Source of the DNA: Pseudopedobacter sp044361595
Lineage (GTDB): Bacteria; Bacteroidota; Bacteroidia; Sphingobacteriales; Sphingobacteriaceae
Direction of reading: 5' to 3'
Length of the DNA: 64,000 bases
Assembly (NCBI GenBank): GCA_044361595.1
Contig: JBIKIN010000003.1
Location: 132,170 to 196,169, forward strand
Below, piece by piece: positions 27,552-36,345 of this stretch. The stretch's first letter is position 1. Each line of letters begins with the position of its first letter. The position numbers and the translations under genes were made by a program. Below the pieces are notes generated by a model that was given only the letters and a program-made list of their open reading frames with translations, ran no database searches and was not told the origin of the DNA.

Positions 27552-28277
27552 ATGTTAAAAATGAATTTTAAAACAACACTTCTATGCCTAAAAATTTTGC
27601 TTTTTGCAAGTTGTTCTTCCAAAGCCCAACAGACAACGAACGAAGTAAAAATCGTTGGACAGATGAAAAATGTAATGTGGAAAGGTCAACTTTATGGAAC
27701 TATAAACCTTGACACTATTGCTAACAAGAGAAATTTGTACGGATTTGGACCAGTTGAATATTTGTCAGGAGAAATCTTAATTATAGACGGTAAATCTTAT
27801 AAATCAACCGTAGTTTCCGACTCGACAATGGTAGTTGAGGAGACCTATGAAATTAAAGCCCCATTTTTTAGTTACGCAAACATTTCAAAATGGACTGATC
27901 AGATTTTACCAGAGAGCGTTCAGACAATTCAACAACTTGAACAATATCTTGACAACATAACTAAATCTTCCCCGAGACCTTATCTGTTTAAACTTTCCGG
28001 GACAGTTGAGAAAGCGACAATTCATATTGTGAATTTGCCAAAGGGTTCAAAAGTAAGTTCGCCAGACGAAGCACATAAAGGACAAAGAAACTACGAACTA
28101 AAAAACCAGCAATCAGAAATAATTGGTTTTTTCTCGACAGAACATAAAGCAATTTTTACTCATCACGACACTTTTTTACATATGCATTTAATTACGACCA
28201 ACAGAAAAATAATGGGGCATTTGGACGAGGTGTTGTTTAAAAATGGTACAATAAAACTTTATTTGCCAGCAGAATGA
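27552..28277 (+). CDS. Acetolactate-decarboxylase-like lipoprotein
   Basis: The 241-residue protein has an N-terminal signal with lipobox LFASC (Cys21). The body resembles alpha-acetolactate decarboxylase (AlsD/BudA): YGFGPVEYLSGEILIIDG matches the FGxGTFNxLDGEMxxLDG region, and HMHLITTNRKIMGHLDE matches the zinc site, with His210, His212 and His223 spaced exactly as His194, His196 and His207 of the Brevibacillus enzyme. The classical enzyme makes acetoin in the cytoplasm or secreted; here lipidation predicts a periplasmic or surface location. No acetolactate synthase or butanediol gene is nearby. Its somewhat different base use and flanks suggest possible acquisition. Confidence 0.72.
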   Translation: MLKMNFKTTLLCLKILLFASCSSKAQQTTNEVKIVGQMKNVMWKGQLYGTINLDTIANKRNLYGFGPVEYLSGEILIIDGKSYKSTVVSDSTMVVEETYEIKAPFFSYANISKWTDQILPESVQTIQQLEQYLDNITKSSPRPYLFKLSGTVEKATIHIVNLPKGSKVSSPDEAHKGQRNYELKNQQSEIIGFFSTEHKAIFTHHDTFLHMHLITTNRKIMGHLDEVLFKNGTIKLYLPAE

Positions 28278-28444
28278 AAGAACAACGAAGGCGCACACAG
28301 CACCTAACCAAAAGGCAGGATTTCGTAATCCAAAGACAGTTTTGTGGTTAATGAAACATTAGTTTTTCAAATCAAGTTTTGTGGTAGAAGTCCCGTCATT
28401 CGGGTAGCTGCAAAACGTTACCATTCAACACAAAAATCACCCCA

Positions 28445-28478
28445 CAAAAAAAAAGGTTAACCCAATGAGCTAACCTTT
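28445..28478 (-). terminator. Terminator of the lytic transglycosylase gene
   Basis: AAAGGTTA pairs with TAACCTTT over an 11-nt loop, and on the minus strand runs into T9. It lies about 30 bp past the stop at 28508. Confidence 0.8.
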
Positions 28479-28507
28479 CCTATCTTTTGCTTTTTTTATC
28501 TCTTCAA

Positions 28508-29263
28508 TTAATTGTTCAATGCTAATAATTTACGAGCATTTTGGATTTTATATCCATGTTTTTCTGGGTGTTCTATCACTTCTTTCATAGAAATTAAACT
28601 ATAAACATATACTCCTGTTTCGTAATTCAATTTCAATTTAAAATAATTGTCTTGTTGCTGTGCTTTAATTTGTCTCCACATTCTGCCCTCGCCACCATTG
28701 TATGCGGCAGCGGCTAATGTCCAACTGTTAAACTGCTTGTGCAAATCTTTAATATACTTTGCAGCAGCAATGGTAGATAACCTCACATTCATACGTTCGT
28801 CAACCTTACTGTTTACCGTTAAGCCATATTCTCTACCTGTTTGCGGCATAAACTGCCACAAACCTGCAGCACCTTTTGGCGAGTATTGGCCGTGTTTCAT
28901 ACCGCTCTCTATCAATGGTACATATTTAAAATCTTCCGGAATACCGTATTGCTTTAAAATTGGCTCTATAATTGGAAACCACACTTCTGCCCTTTGATGC
29001 AATTTTAACGTTTGAAGATGATTGTAAGAATGTGCTTTTAATGCCTTTCTCATTTTGAACTCAACCTTCTTACTTTCTATTGGTATGACTTCATTTGCGA
29101 AGTTTAAATCTAAATAATAATCGTTTTCTAAAGATTGTTTAGCATTATTTAAAGTGACTTCTGTAGGCTCATTTTTGTCAATAAAATAACCATATCCGAA
29201 CATTTTTGTGAGCACACAAATTGTTAACATAAAGCTACCTGTTATTAATAATTTCTTTTTCAT
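28508..29263 (-). CDS. Lytic transglycosylase (SLT domain)
   Basis: It cleaves the MurNAc-GlcNAc bond of peptidoglycan to form 1,6-anhydro ends. The 251-residue protein has an N-terminal signal or anchor (7-25) and an SLT domain from about 105 to 235. Catalytic Glu119 is in VPLIESGMKHGQYSPKGA, with AAGLWQFMP and AAAYNGGEGRM as further signature segments, as in the MltD/MltC-type Slt fold. No LysM repeats are present, unlike full MltD. It is a monocistronic gene with a promoter and terminator of its own. Confidence 0.92.
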   Translation of the reverse strand: MKKKLLITGSFMLTICVLTKMFGYGYFIDKNEPTEVTLNNAKQSLENDYYLDLNFANEVIPIESKKVEFKMRKALKAHSYNHLQTLKLHQRAEVWFPIIEPILKQYGIPEDFKYVPLIESGMKHGQYSPKGAAGLWQFMPQTGREYGLTVNSKVDERMNVRLSTIAAAKYIKDLHKQFNSWTLAAAAYNGGEGRMWRQIKAQQQDNYFKLKLNYETGVYVYSLISMKEVIEHPEKHGYKIQNARKLLALNN

Positions 29264-29301
29264 AATTTCTTTATATCGTTATCCGAATAAAAAAAGCTTG
29301 G

Positions 29302-29309
29302 CAAAGGTA
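29302..29309 (-). promoter_or_regulatory. -7 promoter element of the transglycosylase gene
   Basis: On the minus strand TACCTTTG fits the -7 consensus, with TTG at 29332-29330 (20-bp spacing), 39 bp before the start codon. Confidence 0.5.
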
Positions 29310-29439
29310 AGTTTTATTTATCACATTTTCAAATAGTTACAATTTTACGCTAATTTATAGATTCAAATTATATGGTTTTATAGCCTTAAAGCGATGTTAT
29401 TTTAAATGTTGATAAAGTGAAATTTTTCAAAGTTTTTTG

Positions 29440-29447
29440 TACATTTG
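29440..29447 (+). promoter_or_regulatory. -7 promoter element of the pseudouridine synthase gene
   Basis: TACATTTG fits TAnnTTTG, 33 bp before the start codon; no TTG stands at the -33 position. Confidence 0.45.
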
Positions 29448-29480
29448 CAATCCTTAATGAAGGATTATTAAACAAAAAAG

Positions 29481-31079
29481 ATGCCATTCAATAACAATAG
29501 GAACAGTCGCGACGACAAATCCGGAAAAGACTTTAAAAAGTCTGATAGATCTGATTCTTCTTCCAGATCAAACTCCGATAAAAAATCATACAAATCATCA
29601 AATTTTACAAAAAAGGAAGACTCTAGCTTTAGTGGCGATAGAAAACCTTACGGTGATAAAAAAGAAAACTCATCTGAGAGGAAAGCTCCTTATGGTAGCA
29701 GACCAACTGGTAATGATAGCAATTACAGAGATAAGAAACCTTATGGCACTCGTAACGAAGGTTCTTCTTTTGGCGAGAAAAAATCTTACGGCTCACGTAA
29801 CGAAGGTTCTTCAAGCGATAGAAAACCTTACGGCACACGTAGCGAAGGCTCTTCTTTTGGCGAGAAAAAGTCCTACGGCTCACGTAACGAAAGTTCTTCA
29901 AGCGATAGAAAACCTTACGGCACACGTAGCGAAGGTTCATCTTTTGGCGAGAAAAAGTCTTACGGCTCACGTAACGAAAATTCTTCAAGCGATAGAAAAC
30001 CTTATGGAACGCGTAGTGAAAGCTCTTACGGAGACAAGAAACCATATCAAGGAAAATCTGAATTTGGTGCAGAACGTAAACCGTTTGCTAAAAGAGAAGA
30101 CAGAAATTCTTTTGAAGATAGAAAAGCTTATGGCGATAGAAAGCCATCATTTAAAAAACGTGGTGACGACCAAGAAAATCGTAAGCCTTTTGTAAGTAGC
30201 GATAAAAGTTTTAAGCCAAGAGAAGAAAACACAGACGACAAATCTTTTGGTAAAAGACCAGAAAGAAATTCTTTTGATAGAGAAAGAAAACCTTTTGACG
30301 ATAGTCAAGTAAAACTAAGAGCAAAACCAAATAAACCACAAGAATTTAAAAAGGACGGAGACTTCATCCGTTTAAATAGATTTATTTCTAATGCAGGTAT
30401 TTGTTCTAGAAGAAAAGCCGATGAATTAATTATTGCAGGAGTAGTAACTGTAAACGGAGAGGCAGTTTCTGAACTTGGTACCAAAATAAATCCTGCTAAA
30501 GATTTAGTGAGATACAATGGCGAACTTTTGAAGCGTGAAAAAATGATTTACGTTTTATTAAACAAGCCTAAAGATTATATCACTACTACTGATGATCCGC
30601 AAGAGCGTAAAACGGTAATGGAATTGGTTGATAAAGCCAGCAAAGAACGTATTTACCCGGTAGGAAGGTTAGACCGTAACACTACAGGTTTATTATTGCT
30701 CACTAATGATGGTGATTTAGCCGACAAGCTTTCGCATCCAAAAAACAGCATCAGTAAAATTTATAATGTAGAGTTAAGTAGAAATTTAACTCAAGGCGAC
30801 TTTAACAAAATAGCTTTTGGATTAGAACTAGAAGATGGTTTTATTAAACCAGACGATTTACGTTATGTTACCGGTGGCGCAAAAAACGAGATAGGTATTC
30901 AAATACATAGCGGTAAAAACCGAATTGTGAGAAGAATTTTTGAAAGTTTAGGATATGAAGTTGTGAAATTAGACCGCGTAATTTATGCTAATCTTACCAA
31001 GAAAGATTTAACACGTGGAAGATGGCGTTACCTTACTGATCAAGAAATTATTCAATTGAAACATTTTACCAAAGGGTAA
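29481..31079 (+). CDS. RsuA/RluB-family pseudouridine synthase with a long repetitive disordered N-terminus
   Basis: The enzyme isomerises a uridine in rRNA. The 532 residues split into two parts. Residues 1-290 are low complexity, rich in Ser, Lys, Arg, Gly, Asp and Tyr, with a 29-residue tandem unit (EKKSYGSRNEGSSSDRKPYG and nine more) starting at 99, 128 and 157. Residues 295-532 are the catalytic part: an S4 domain (IRLNRFISNAGICSRRKADE) and the synthase core with catalytic Asp398 in GRLDRNTTG. The core is closest to RluB (23S U2605) or RsuA; which one cannot be decided here. A basic extension is common in Bacteroidota members. A strong terminator follows. Confidence 0.93.
   Translation: MPFNNNRNSRDDKSGKDFKKSDRSDSSSRSNSDKKSYKSSNFTKKEDSSFSGDRKPYGDKKENSSERKAPYGSRPTGNDSNYRDKKPYGTRNEGSSFGEKKSYGSRNEGSSSDRKPYGTRSEGSSFGEKKSYGSRNESSSSDRKPYGTRSEGSSFGEKKSYGSRNENSSSDRKPYGTRSESSYGDKKPYQGKSEFGAERKPFAKREDRNSFEDRKAYGDRKPSFKKRGDDQENRKPFVSSDKSFKPREENTDDKSFGKRPERNSFDRERKPFDDSQVKLRAKPNKPQEFKKDGDFIRLNRFISNAGICSRRKADELIIAGVVTVNGEAVSELGTKINPAKDLVRYNGELLKREKMIYVLLNKPKDYITTTDDPQERKTVMELVDKASKERIYPVGRLDRNTTGLLLLTNDGDLADKLSHPKNSISKIYNVELSRNLTQGDFNKIAFGLELEDGFIKPDDLRYVTGGAKNEIGIQIHSGKNRIVRRIFESLGYEVVKLDRVIYANLTKKDLTRGRWRYLTDQEIIQLKHFTKG
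29775..30031 (+). repeat. Intragenic 87-bp tandem repeat
   Basis: Three in-frame copies of an 87-bp unit (29 codons) starting at 29775, 29862 and 29949 encode the repetitive N-terminus of the pseudouridine synthase. The copies are close enough at the nucleotide level to slip, so copy number could vary between strains without a frameshift. Confidence 0.85.
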
Positions 31080-31084
31080 AAGCT

Positions 31085-31123
31085 AAAAAATCCTCTAAAT
31101 TTAAATTTAGGGGATTTTTTTTT
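31085..31123 (+). terminator. Terminator of the pseudouridine synthase gene
   Basis: AAAAAATCCTCTAAATTT pairs with AAATTTAGGGGATTTTTT and continues into a T run, 5 bp after the stop. Confidence 0.88.
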
Positions 31124-31144
31124 GAAATTATACTCCTCCCTTTT

Positions 31145-32250
31145 AAACGGCTCTGCAAGGTAGTCAACCCAGTAAAAAGCACAAACAACCGTTAAGCGAC
31201 CATTCCGCCTTGTTTGTTGCGATTATCACTAAAAGAATTTAAAGTAGAAACTTGGTAGCTAAATCAGCTCGGTTGACTCTTTTTATAACTCTGCAAGGTA
31301 GCCTATTCAACAAAAGTACAAACAACCCTTAACCGGCCATTCCGCCTCGTTTGTTGCGATTTGGATGAAGAACATCTAGCACTTGCTTTGTAGCAACAAA
31401 CGCAGCGGAGAGTTTATTCAATTTGTTTATGTTTTCAAAGGCTTTCATGTATTCGCAAGGCTCGGGTTTTGGTTACTTTTTTGCGAAAAAAAAGTGACTA
31501 GCCATTCGCGGCAATGAGCGAGTTTTGGCAAAAGCCAAAACAGATTTCTATAAGTACTTAATTAAGCTACTATATAATTACTATTCTGTTCTTTTGCCTT
31601 GATGCAAAAGAACGAAAAGATCAAGGCTTGCATCTGTAATTGCATAAAGCACACGATTATTCTAACGGCAGATGAATGAGGCCGCCATTTCACAAGCCTT
31701 TACCCAAAGGCTACATTCATCCTTGGCAGTGCTTTAATCAATTGTTTTTGCAAGGAATAATCATGGCTTTCTGCTGCTTACATCTGCTAGGCCGTCCTAT
31801 TGAACGGCTCTGAAAGGTAACCCACCCAGCAAAAGCACAAAAAAATTTAAAGTAGAAATTTGGCAGCAACAAACGCCCGCCCGACGGAAAGGCGGGTAGC
31901 GGAGAGTTTATTCGGTGTTTTTATTTTTAAAGGCACTCATGTGTTCGCAAAGCTCGGGTTTTGGTTACTTTTTTGCGGAAAAACTGCGAAGCACTCTTGA
32001 AGGCCTAATTAAAACAATAAACAAAACTGAAAAAAAGTGACTAGCCCTCTGCGGCAATGAGCAGGTTTAGTTACTTTTTACGAAAAAACTGCGAAGCATT
32101 CTTGAAGGCCCAATTAAAACAATAAACAAAACTAAAAAATTGCTAAGCACTCTTAAATGCATTTAAAAAAAAAATAAAAGTAAATGAAAAATTTCGAAGT
32201 ATTCTTGAAAACCTTTTAATAACAATAATCATAACTAAAAAATCTAATTG
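31145..32250. repeat. Repeat-filled gap: mosaic repeat copies B1, B2, C and partial duplications
   Basis: This 1.1 kb space has no credible gene. Copy B1 (31145-31272) and copy C (31803-32070) both open with AACGGCTCTGmAAGGTA; copy B2 (31312-31543) has the blocks ACAAACAACC, GGAGAGTTTATTC, GGCTCGGGTTTTGGTTAC and AGTGACTAGCC of copy A at 26.6 kb. From 31979 to 32250 a further unit around AAACTGCGAAGCACTCTTGA and AACAATAAACAAAACT is repeated about four times with increasing decay. A different structured element occupies 31580-31800. Confidence 0.8.
31580..31800. repeat. Structured non-coding element between repeat copies
   Basis: The segment opens with a hairpin CTTTTGC-CTTGAT-GCAAAAG and contains imperfect inverted pairs (AAGCACACGATTATTC with GGAATAATCATG; GATGAATG with CATTCATC; AAAGCAC with GTGCTTT). 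It is GC-richer than its surroundings and has no ORF. It may be a folded extragenic repeat or a non-coding RNA; nothing here decides between them. Confidence 0.45.
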
Positions 32251-32276
32251 TTTCCTGACATCTTCAAAAACACCCA

Positions 32277-33905
32277 CTAAGTCTGAATAATCCCCACGTT
32301 AAATTTCTTAGTAATTGGGGCTTGATTTGCAGCTTCAATACCCATAGCAATAGCTTTACGGGTTTCAATCGGATCTATTACTCCATCTACCCATAACCTA
32401 GATGCAGCGTAATAAGGTGTAGTTTGCTCGTTATATTGATCAGTAATGATTTTAATCTGTTTTTCCTCTTCTTCTTTAGTAATTTCTTCACCAGCTTTTT
32501 TCATACTTGCAGATTGTATTTGCCACAAGGTTTTTCCGGCAGATGCTCCACTCATTACCGCAATTTTAGCGCTTGGCCAAGCAAAAATTAACCTAGGATC
32601 ATAAGCTTTACCGCACATGGCATAGTTACCCGCACCATATGAGTTTCCCAATACAATGGTAAATTTAGGCACAACCGAGTTAGAGACTGCATTCACCATT
32701 TTAGCACCATCTTTAATAATCCCTCCATGTTCAGATCGTGAACCTACCATAAAACCGGTAACATCTTGTAAAAATACCAATGGAATTTTCTTCTGATTAC
32801 AATTCATGATAAAACGGGTAGCTTTATCTGCCGAATCAGAATAAATAACTCCACCAAATTGCATTTCGCCTTTTTTAGATTTAATAATCTTTCGCTGATT
32901 GGCAACTATCCCTACAGCCCATCCTTCTACCCTCGCCAAGCCACACACAATACTTTGTCCATAACCAGCCTTATATTCATCAAAACTCCCCTCGTCTATT
33001 AAACAATCTAAAAGCTGGTGCATATCATAAGGTTTGTCTCTGGTATCTGGTAAAATACCGTAAACATCTTCTAGCTTATTTTTAGGCTTAACAGCTTTAA
33101 CTCTATTAAAACCAGCATTTTGAGGCGCACCAATCTTAGAAAAGATGTTTTTAATAGCATCTAAACAAGCGTTGTCATTCTCAAATTTATAATCGGTGAC
33201 TCCAGAAATTTCACAATGCGTTGTTGCACCACCTAAAGTTTCGTTATCTACACTTTCGCCAATGGCCGATTTAACCAAATAAGACCCCGCCAAAAATACC
33301 GAGCCTGTACCATCAACAATCATCGCCTCATCACTCATTATAGGTAAATAAGCACCGCCAGCTACACAAGAACCCATAATAGCCGCAATCTGAATAATCC
33401 CTTGCGAACTCATGATGGCATTATTTCTAAAAATACGTCCAAAATGTTCCTTATCTGGAAAAATCTCGTCTTGCATAGGTAAAAACACCCCTGCCGAATC
33501 TACCAAGTAAACAATTGGTAAATTATTTTCCATAGCAATTTCTTGCGCTCTCAAATTCTTTTTGGCAGTCATCGGAAACCATGCACCAGCTTTTACAGTA
33601 GCATCATTGGCAACCACCAAACATTGTTTACCGCCTATATAACCCATCATCACCACCACCCCTGCACTTGGGCAACCACCAACATCCTCGTACATCCCTT
33701 CAGCTGCGAAAGCTCCAATCTCCAGCTGAGGCTGATCATCATCTAACAAATAGGCAATACGCTCCCTTGCCAATAATTTGCCCTTTTCTTTTTGCTTTGC
33801 CGCAGCTTTTTCTCCGCCACCCAAACAAACTTTTTTAAGCTTTTGTTTAAGCCTAAAAACCTCTTGTTTATTTACATCCTCATTCTTATTAAATTCTAAA
33901 TTCAT
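32277..33905 (-). CDS. Acyl-CoA carboxylase beta subunit (methylcrotonyl-CoA carboxylase type)
   Basis: This is the carboxyltransferase subunit of a biotin-dependent acyl-CoA carboxylase, 542 residues with two crotonase-fold halves. The N-half has VDSAGVFLPMQDEIFPDKEH and GSCVAGGAYLPIMSDEA, and the C-half has LVFLQDVTGFMVGS and SYGAGNYAMCGKAYDP. The LPMQ..FPDKEHFGRIF form is typical of methylcrotonyl-CoA carboxylase of leucine breakdown rather than propionyl-CoA carboxylase. The biotin-carrying alpha subunit is not adjacent, so the identification stays at subunit-family level. It is transcribed alone. Confidence 0.88.
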   Translation of the reverse strand: MNLEFNKNEDVNKQEVFRLKQKLKKVCLGGGEKAAAKQKEKGKLLARERIAYLLDDDQPQLEIGAFAAEGMYEDVGGCPSAGVVVMMGYIGGKQCLVVANDATVKAGAWFPMTAKKNLRAQEIAMENNLPIVYLVDSAGVFLPMQDEIFPDKEHFGRIFRNNAIMSSQGIIQIAAIMGSCVAGGAYLPIMSDEAMIVDGTGSVFLAGSYLVKSAIGESVDNETLGGATTHCEISGVTDYKFENDNACLDAIKNIFSKIGAPQNAGFNRVKAVKPKNKLEDVYGILPDTRDKPYDMHQLLDCLIDEGSFDEYKAGYGQSIVCGLARVEGWAVGIVANQRKIIKSKKGEMQFGGVIYSDSADKATRFIMNCNQKKIPLVFLQDVTGFMVGSRSEHGGIIKDGAKMVNAVSNSVVPKFTIVLGNSYGAGNYAMCGKAYDPRLIFAWPSAKIAVMSGASAGKTLWQIQSASMKKAGEEITKEEEEKQIKIITDQYNEQTTPYYAASRLWVDGVIDPIETRKAIAMGIEAANQAPITKKFNVGIIQT

Positions 33906-34264
33906 ATCATTTTAATTATTATAGCGTTACCCTTCTTAGGTCGGGTCCGGGCTATTCGTTGCAAGTCCGCTCCGCAAAAAAAGCGGAAGCGAGCTTTTCA
34001 CTGCTATCCCTAACGCCCTTGCAAGCTTGCTTATTTATTGTAATAATCTAATTTGGGTTTGGTTTTAAATTAAAGCTAATAAAATATTTTAATCAACAAT
34101 AAACAACCACAAAGTAATTACAAAAGTAAACTAAGCTTAAAAGCTAACTTGTTGACAACAAGCATAATGTTAACAATTAAATAATATACAGTTATTGAAA
34201 ATATGGAATACAATCACTTATTTTTATAGACCGCAAAATGGTCATCATATCTAAAACTAAAATT
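33906..34264. repeat. Intergenic region with a GC-rich dispersed repeat
   Basis: Positions 33930-34035 hold a GC-rich element (TTAGGTCGGGTCCGGGC, then TTTTCACTGCTATCCCTAACG) with an internal imperfect hairpin GCTCCGC-A7-GCGGAAGC. It stands out from the AT-rich flanks and resembles an extragenic repeat I know from other Sphingobacteria. The rest of the 359-bp gap (34040-34264) is AT-rich and should contain promoters for the two divergent genes. Confidence 0.6.
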
Positions 34265-34738
34265 ATGACCTGGAAAAAATTTAGTGGAGAGACGCTTAAA
34301 TCTTCAATCTTAACCGAAATTGAACAAACTATCGAAAAGGAAACCAATCTTGGCAACAAATTAAAAGTTTGTATTGGTACCGATTCTCAAGTAAAAGGAA
34401 AAATAACAGATTTTGCAACGGTAATTGTTTTTTTACGAGAGCAAAAGGGTGGTTTTATGTTCATCAACCAAGAACGTACCACGCAAAAAATGAGTATTAA
34501 AGAACGTATGCTTGCTGAAGTGCAAAAGTCTATTGAATGCGCTTACTCGGTTTGTAACTTATTAGATTTATATCATGTTGATTTAGAAGTTCATGCAGAT
34601 ATAAATACAAACCCACAGTTTAAGTCTAATGCGGCTTTAAATGATGCCATGGGTTATATTTTGAGTATGGGTTTTGCATTTAAAGCCAAACCCGAGGCCT
34701 TTGCCAGTTCTTATTGCGCAAATAAAATGGTACAATGA
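34265..34738 (+). CDS. YkuK family RNase H-like protein (DUF458)
   Basis: The protein has 157 residues from the ATG at 34265 (MTWKKFSG); an upstream ATG at 34238 adds nine residues that are not family-like. The segment KVCIGTDSQVKG near the start, with Asp in the first beta strand, and LEVHADINTN match the YkuK/DUF458 family, which has a ribonuclease H fold. Its biochemical role is not established. It is followed at once by a palindromic terminator and the convergent amt gene. Confidence 0.85.
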   Translation: MTWKKFSGETLKSSILTEIEQTIEKETNLGNKLKVCIGTDSQVKGKITDFATVIVFLREQKGGFMFINQERTTQKMSIKERMLAEVQKSIECAYSVCNLLDLYHVDLEVHADINTNPQFKSNAALNDAMGYILSMGFAFKAKPEAFASSYCANKMVQ

Positions 34739-34770
34739 AAAAGCCTTTTAGATATCTAAAAGGCTTTTTC
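34737..34770. terminator. Bidirectional terminator between the ykuK-like gene and amt
   Basis: The 34-bp sequence is a perfect palindrome (GAAAAAGCCTTTTAGAT and its inverse). It overlaps the ykuK-like stop and lies 20 bp from the amt stop, with A/T tracts on both ends, so it should end transcripts from both sides. Confidence 0.9.
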
Positions 34771-34790
34771 AATATCATTTTCAATAATGT

Positions 34791-36155
34791 CTATTGTATA
34801 AATTCTTTAGGGCTTAGCAATGTACCTTGTGAGTATTTCTCTGAGTGCTGAGATTGATCTAAACCTAGCTCTTCATCTTCCACGCTTACTCTTATAGGTT
34901 CAATAAAATTAATGAGTTTAAAAATCAGAAACGAAACTACAAAACTGAAGGTAGCGCTAATTATTAACGCTTTTACTTGGGTAAAGAAAAATTCAAAATT
35001 ACCGAATAAAAGTCCATCATTACCTGCTGGATTAATCATTTTTGATGCGAATATTCCTGTCATTAGTACGCCCACCATACCGCCAACGCCATGGCAAGGA
35101 AAAACATCTAAGGTGTCATCTAATCTAGATTTTGATTTAATATGAACGGCAATATTTGAAACAATGGCCGCAAAAACACCAATAAAAATACTTTGTGAAA
35201 TACTAACAAAACCAGCTGCTGGCGTAATAGCGACCAAACCCACAACCGCTCCAATGCAAAAACCCAAAACAGATGGTTTTCTATTTCTGGCCACATCAAA
35301 AAACATCCAAGCTAAACCTGCGGCGGCGGCAGCGGTATTTGTTGTTGCAAAGGCAGTTACAGCTAAACTATTTGCAGCTAATGCAGAACCCGCATTAAAA
35401 CCAAACCAACCAAACCAAAGTAAGCCAGTTCCTATTAAAACATAAGGAATGTTAGCTGGCGGAATTTCTTTGTTTTCTAAATGCACTTTTCTTCTTTTTA
35501 ATACTAAGGCACCAGCTAATGCTGCGCAGCCAGCAGAAATATGAACAACTGTACCACCTGCAAAATCTAATGCACCCATTTTAAATAAAAATCCTTCGGG
35601 ATGCCAAGTCCAATGTGCCAAAGGAGCATACACAAAAATGCTAAATAAGGCAGTAAATAAAATATAAGAAGTAAATCTAATACGCTCTGCAACTGCACCT
35701 ACCACTAAGCCAGGAGTAATTACAGCAAACATCAATTGAAAAAATGCAAATAATGTTTTAGGTATTGTTGGCGCTAAAGACCATGGCTCTGATGATGCAA
35801 CATCTTTAAAAAACAAATGTGTAAAAGGATTACCAATAAAACCATTTATAGATTCTCCAAAACATAGGCTATATCCAACAACAATCCATAAAACACCAAC
35901 TACACCTGCGGCCACTACGCTTTTAATCATGGTTGATAAAACATTTTTACGATGCACCATACCGCCATAAAAAAAGGCTAAACCAGGTGTCATTATAAAA
36001 ACTAAAGCAGTTGCAACAATAATCCAGGAGATATCTGCCTGATTATACCTAGTTTCATCTGCAAAATTTGGTTTTTCTACTACAAAAAAGGTAGAAATTG
36101 CCACTATTATGAGTATAATAAATGGCAAAACTCTTTTTAATGATAATTTATTCAT
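34791..36155 (-). CDS. amt: Ammonium transporter
   Basis: The Amt/MEP/Rh channel takes up ammonium across the inner membrane. The 454 residues comprise a hydrophobic signal-like helix (8-27) and eleven helices, starting with ISWIIVATALVFIMTPGLAFFYGG. Characteristic pieces are DFAGGTVVHISAG in the middle and FPCHGVGGMVGVL near the C-terminus, whose His residues line the pore. The C-terminal tail (about 415-454) ends in a Ser/Gln-rich stretch. A PII (glnK) gene, frequent beside amt, is not adjacent. Confidence 0.95.
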   Translation of the reverse strand: MNKLSLKRVLPFIILIIVAISTFFVVEKPNFADETRYNQADISWIIVATALVFIMTPGLAFFYGGMVHRKNVLSTMIKSVVAAGVVGVLWIVVGYSLCFGESINGFIGNPFTHLFFKDVASSEPWSLAPTIPKTLFAFFQLMFAVITPGLVVGAVAERIRFTSYILFTALFSIFVYAPLAHWTWHPEGFLFKMGALDFAGGTVVHISAGCAALAGALVLKRRKVHLENKEIPPANIPYVLIGTGLLWFGWFGFNAGSALAANSLAVTAFATTNTAAAAAGLAWMFFDVARNRKPSVLGFCIGAVVGLVAITPAAGFVSISQSIFIGVFAAIVSNIAVHIKSKSRLDDTLDVFPCHGVGGMVGVLMTGIFASKMINPAGNDGLLFGNFEFFFTQVKALIISATFSFVVSFLIFKLINFIEPIRVSVEDEELGLDQSQHSEKYSQGTLLSPKEFIQ

Positions 36156-36345
36156 AATTGTTTGTATTTATTCAACAATAATCAATAAAAAAATCAATAT
36201 TTTACATTTTAATTGAAAAAAATATAATATATATCATGTTATTATTGATTTTTTAACAAATAACCTTATTTTTAATACGCAAATTATAATTTGAAGCAAA
36301 TATTTTTTATTAAACATTTAGTTAATAAAATCGTTACTATTGATA

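Noticed and set aside
29629..30195. Long antisense and +1-shifted frames in the 87-bp repeat region
   Set aside because: The tandem repeat keeps other frames open by periodicity; the pseudouridine synthase reading frame is the one joined to a real domain.
31124..32276. Possible transposon remnant with a decayed transposase
   Set aside because: No frame shows transposase motifs; the blocks match the extragenic repeat at 26.6 kb instead.
34791..36155. Amt-GlnK pair
   Set aside because: No PII gene is adjacent to the transporter within the window.
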